Shown: positions 62,634-64,000 of the stretch, piece after piece
Numbering within the stretch: the stretch's first letter is position 1
How the letters are laid out: each line of letters starts with the position of its first letter
Source of the DNA: Lytechinus pictus
Taxonomy: Eukaryota > Echinodermata > Echinoidea > Temnopleuroida > Toxopneustidae
Assembly (NCBI RefSeq): GCF_037042905.1
Contig: NC_087245.1
Location: 28,832,001-28,896,000, forward strand
Length of the DNA stretch: 64,000 bases
Direction: 5' to 3'
Program-made: the position numbers and the translations under genes
Notes under the pieces: generated by a model
What the model was told of the DNA's origin: nothing
The model's input: the letters and a program-made list of their open reading frames with translations, nothing else
Database searches by the model: none

Positions 62634-62843
62634 GTGAATATCAGCAGAATTAGTACCAAAATGGCGGATTTGATGTTAACTTCTCTCCATATTTATCTAC
62701 CAGTACTACTGATGTTGTGTACCCTAGCAACGTGTAAATGTAAGTTCGCTGGCTCGTTGGCTGGCAAAACAAACATGAATGTGAATTATGAACGTATTTG
62801 TGTAATTTGTGCACATAAGTATTTAACGGTTTGGTATTCCTAG
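62634..62843 (+). CDS. Hypothetical small ORF, array copy 5, diverged C-terminus
   Basis: 69 codons. The signal-like part matches the other copies; after AGKTNMNVN it diverges (YERICVICAHKYLTVWYS) and loses the last cysteines. Supports decay or relaxed constraint of the second half. Confidence 0.2.
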   Translation: MNISRISTKMADLMLTSLHIYLPVLLMLCTLATCKCKFAGSLAGKTNMNVNYERICVICAHKYLTVWYS

Positions 62844-63067
62844 CAGTAAATGAATCTTGAAAAATTGTATTTTTATTAACCCCATTTATCAAAAAGCTAA
62901 ATGTTTTCTTCTTTTTCTTCTTTATCAGATCTTATAGGTAGTATAATAAATAATATCTTTTGTATTGATGATGGTGATGAAAATAGTGATGATGACAATG
63001 ACGACGACGACGATGATGATGAAAATGGTGATGGTGGTGGCGGTGATGATAATGATAATGCTGACGA

Positions 63068-63247
63068 CAGTGGCGTACCTAGGATTTTCCACAGGGGGGG
63101 CAAAACCGTCCGCCCAAAAATTTGACAAGCAAGGTCTTCGATCATAAATAAAGGATTTCGTTCCAGAAAAAAATTGACAAGCAAAAAAAAAAAAAAAAAA
63201 AAAAATCGATCATAAATAAAGGATTTCGTTCCAGAAAAAAATTGACA

Positions 63248-63284
<37 letters not shown>

Positions 63285-63329
63285 TCTTCGATCATAAATA
63301 AAGGATTTCGTTCCAGAAAAAAATTGACA

Positions 63330-63364
<35 letters not shown>

Positions 63365-63502
63365 TCTTCAAGCTCGTCAAGGGGGGCAAAAAAGGTTTTT
63401 CAAGTCCGTCAGGGGGGGGCAAAGATACGTTTTTGCATGGGTTGTGACTCGTCAGGGGGGGCAGAGTGCCCCCCCTGCCCCCCCCCCGTAGGTACGCTAG
63501 TG
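63068..63502. mobile_element. hAT-like nonautonomous element with exact 8-bp duplication and internal tandem repeats
   Basis: CAGTGGCGTACCTAGG at the left; the right end read inward is CACTAGCGTACCTACGG. GCTGACGA is repeated outside both ends (63060-63067, 63503-63510). The interior holds three copies of a unit with CGATCATAAATAAAGGATTT, CGTTCCAGAAAAAAATTGAC and AAGC(A)n, with A-tracts of differing length. There is no transposase. Confidence 0.8.
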
Positions 63503-63510
63503 GCTGACGA

Positions 63511-64000
63511 TGGTGATGATGATGGTGGTGGTGATGACGACGACGACGATGATGATGGTGGTGGGGATGATGATAATGATTTGTTGATGAGGGTGGTGAT
63601 GATGATAGAGATGATGATGGTGACGATGGTGAAAAGTAAAAAAAAAAACTTTAAAAGTAAAAAGAAAAAAAAAAACCTAATTCAGATATTGGTGGGTATT
63701 ATACCCGACTGGTCACAGCCACCAGCTGAACGGCTTTCAATCATCTCCGAGGCATCGGTATATGTGTAACTTCATGCGTTACGCATCCCAAACCCACCGT
63801 GCCCATGGAGTGTAAGATATCAACTTAGCTATCTCGCATCCTATAATCATAACCACGATATAATAACATCATTAGTTATAGTCAAAACATCAGCTGCATT
63901 GAAAATAATTATTATAATAATGAGTGATAAAGAATTAAAGATAATAATGATAGAGAAAACGATGATGATGATGATGATGATGATGATAACGACGATACTG
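63511..64000 (+). repeat. GAT-rich microsatellite and continuation of the last long array unit
   Basis: (GATGAT/GGTGAT)n repeats, then ATTCAGATATTGGTGGGTAT and CGGCTTTCAATCATCTCCGA, which match the long unit near 50905-50985; so the array continues past the window. A (GAT)n run lies at the very end. Confidence 0.75.

Larger units (their letters stand above)
50262..64000 (+). repeat. Satellite-like array of 1.72 kb and about 3 kb units
   Basis: The landmark ATTATCATATATTGAGCATG starts a unit near 50268 (slightly diverged), 53341, 55060, 56780, 58504 and 62401. Unit lengths are 3.07, 1.72, 1.72, 1.72 and 3.90 kb, and the last is cut by the window end. Each unit is a spacer followed by a TIR-bounded module of about 0.87 kb. 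The short spacers lack about 1.25 kb that is present in the long ones (50880-52130 in the first). The short units are very similar to one another over their full length. Confidence 0.9.

Noticed and set aside
62897-63422. Phe-rich, Ser-rich and Asp-rich ORFs
   Set aside because: They come from A-tracts and GAT microsatellites read in different frames.
50262-64000. CRISPR array or bacterial repeat system
   Set aside because: The units are 1.7-3 kb with transposon-like ends; there are no short spacers and no cas genes, and the context is animal DNA.

Overview
The window is nuclear DNA of an invertebrate animal. It has short spliced exons with GT/AG borders, AT-rich introns full of microsatellites, tRNA-derived SINEs, a CR1/Jockey-like LINE tail, many palindromic MITEs and a large satellite array. 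No bacterial, plasmid or phage gene organisation is visible. The gene content (SEA-domain type II membrane proteins, one with a trypsin-like domain) and the repeat style suggest a marine deuterostome, most likely an echinoderm such as a sea urchin. That placement is an inference and was not checked against any database.

Region 1 (about 3.4-22 kb, + strand) is an eight-exon gene for a 443-residue type II membrane protein: a proline-rich cytoplasmic tail, one membrane helix and a SEA domain, with no protease domain. It has a clear TATA/Inr promoter. Its 10.8 kb intron holds at least four exons of an EGF-domain gene on the opposite strand (15.45-11.28 kb).

Region 2 (27.5-45.2 kb, + strand) is a paralogue with the same membrane/micro-exon/SEA layout that continues into a 293-residue Ser/Thr-rich mucin-like stalk and a complete S1 trypsin-like protease. 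It is a type II transmembrane serine protease of the SEA-containing kind. Ten exons join with compatible phases into 780 codons; the first coding exon was not identified. The SEA self-cleavage motif is kept in this gene and altered in the first one.

Introns and spacers hold most of the repeats: hAT-like elements with exact 8-bp duplications, TTAA-flanked MITEs, a TA-flanked 0.8 kb palindrome, a TA-flanked foldback element, two tRNA-type SINE families, LINE remnants, and a 175-bp tandem repeat full of AAGATGGC-type motifs.

Region 3 (50.26-64 kb) is a satellite-like array built from a 0.87 kb TIR-bounded module alternating with a 0.85 kb spacer. Long (about 3 kb) and internally deleted short (1.72 kb) units occur together, and later insertions in single units reveal target-site duplications. 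Each spacer carries a small ORF with a signal-peptide-like start and six later cysteines; whether it is a gene is open.
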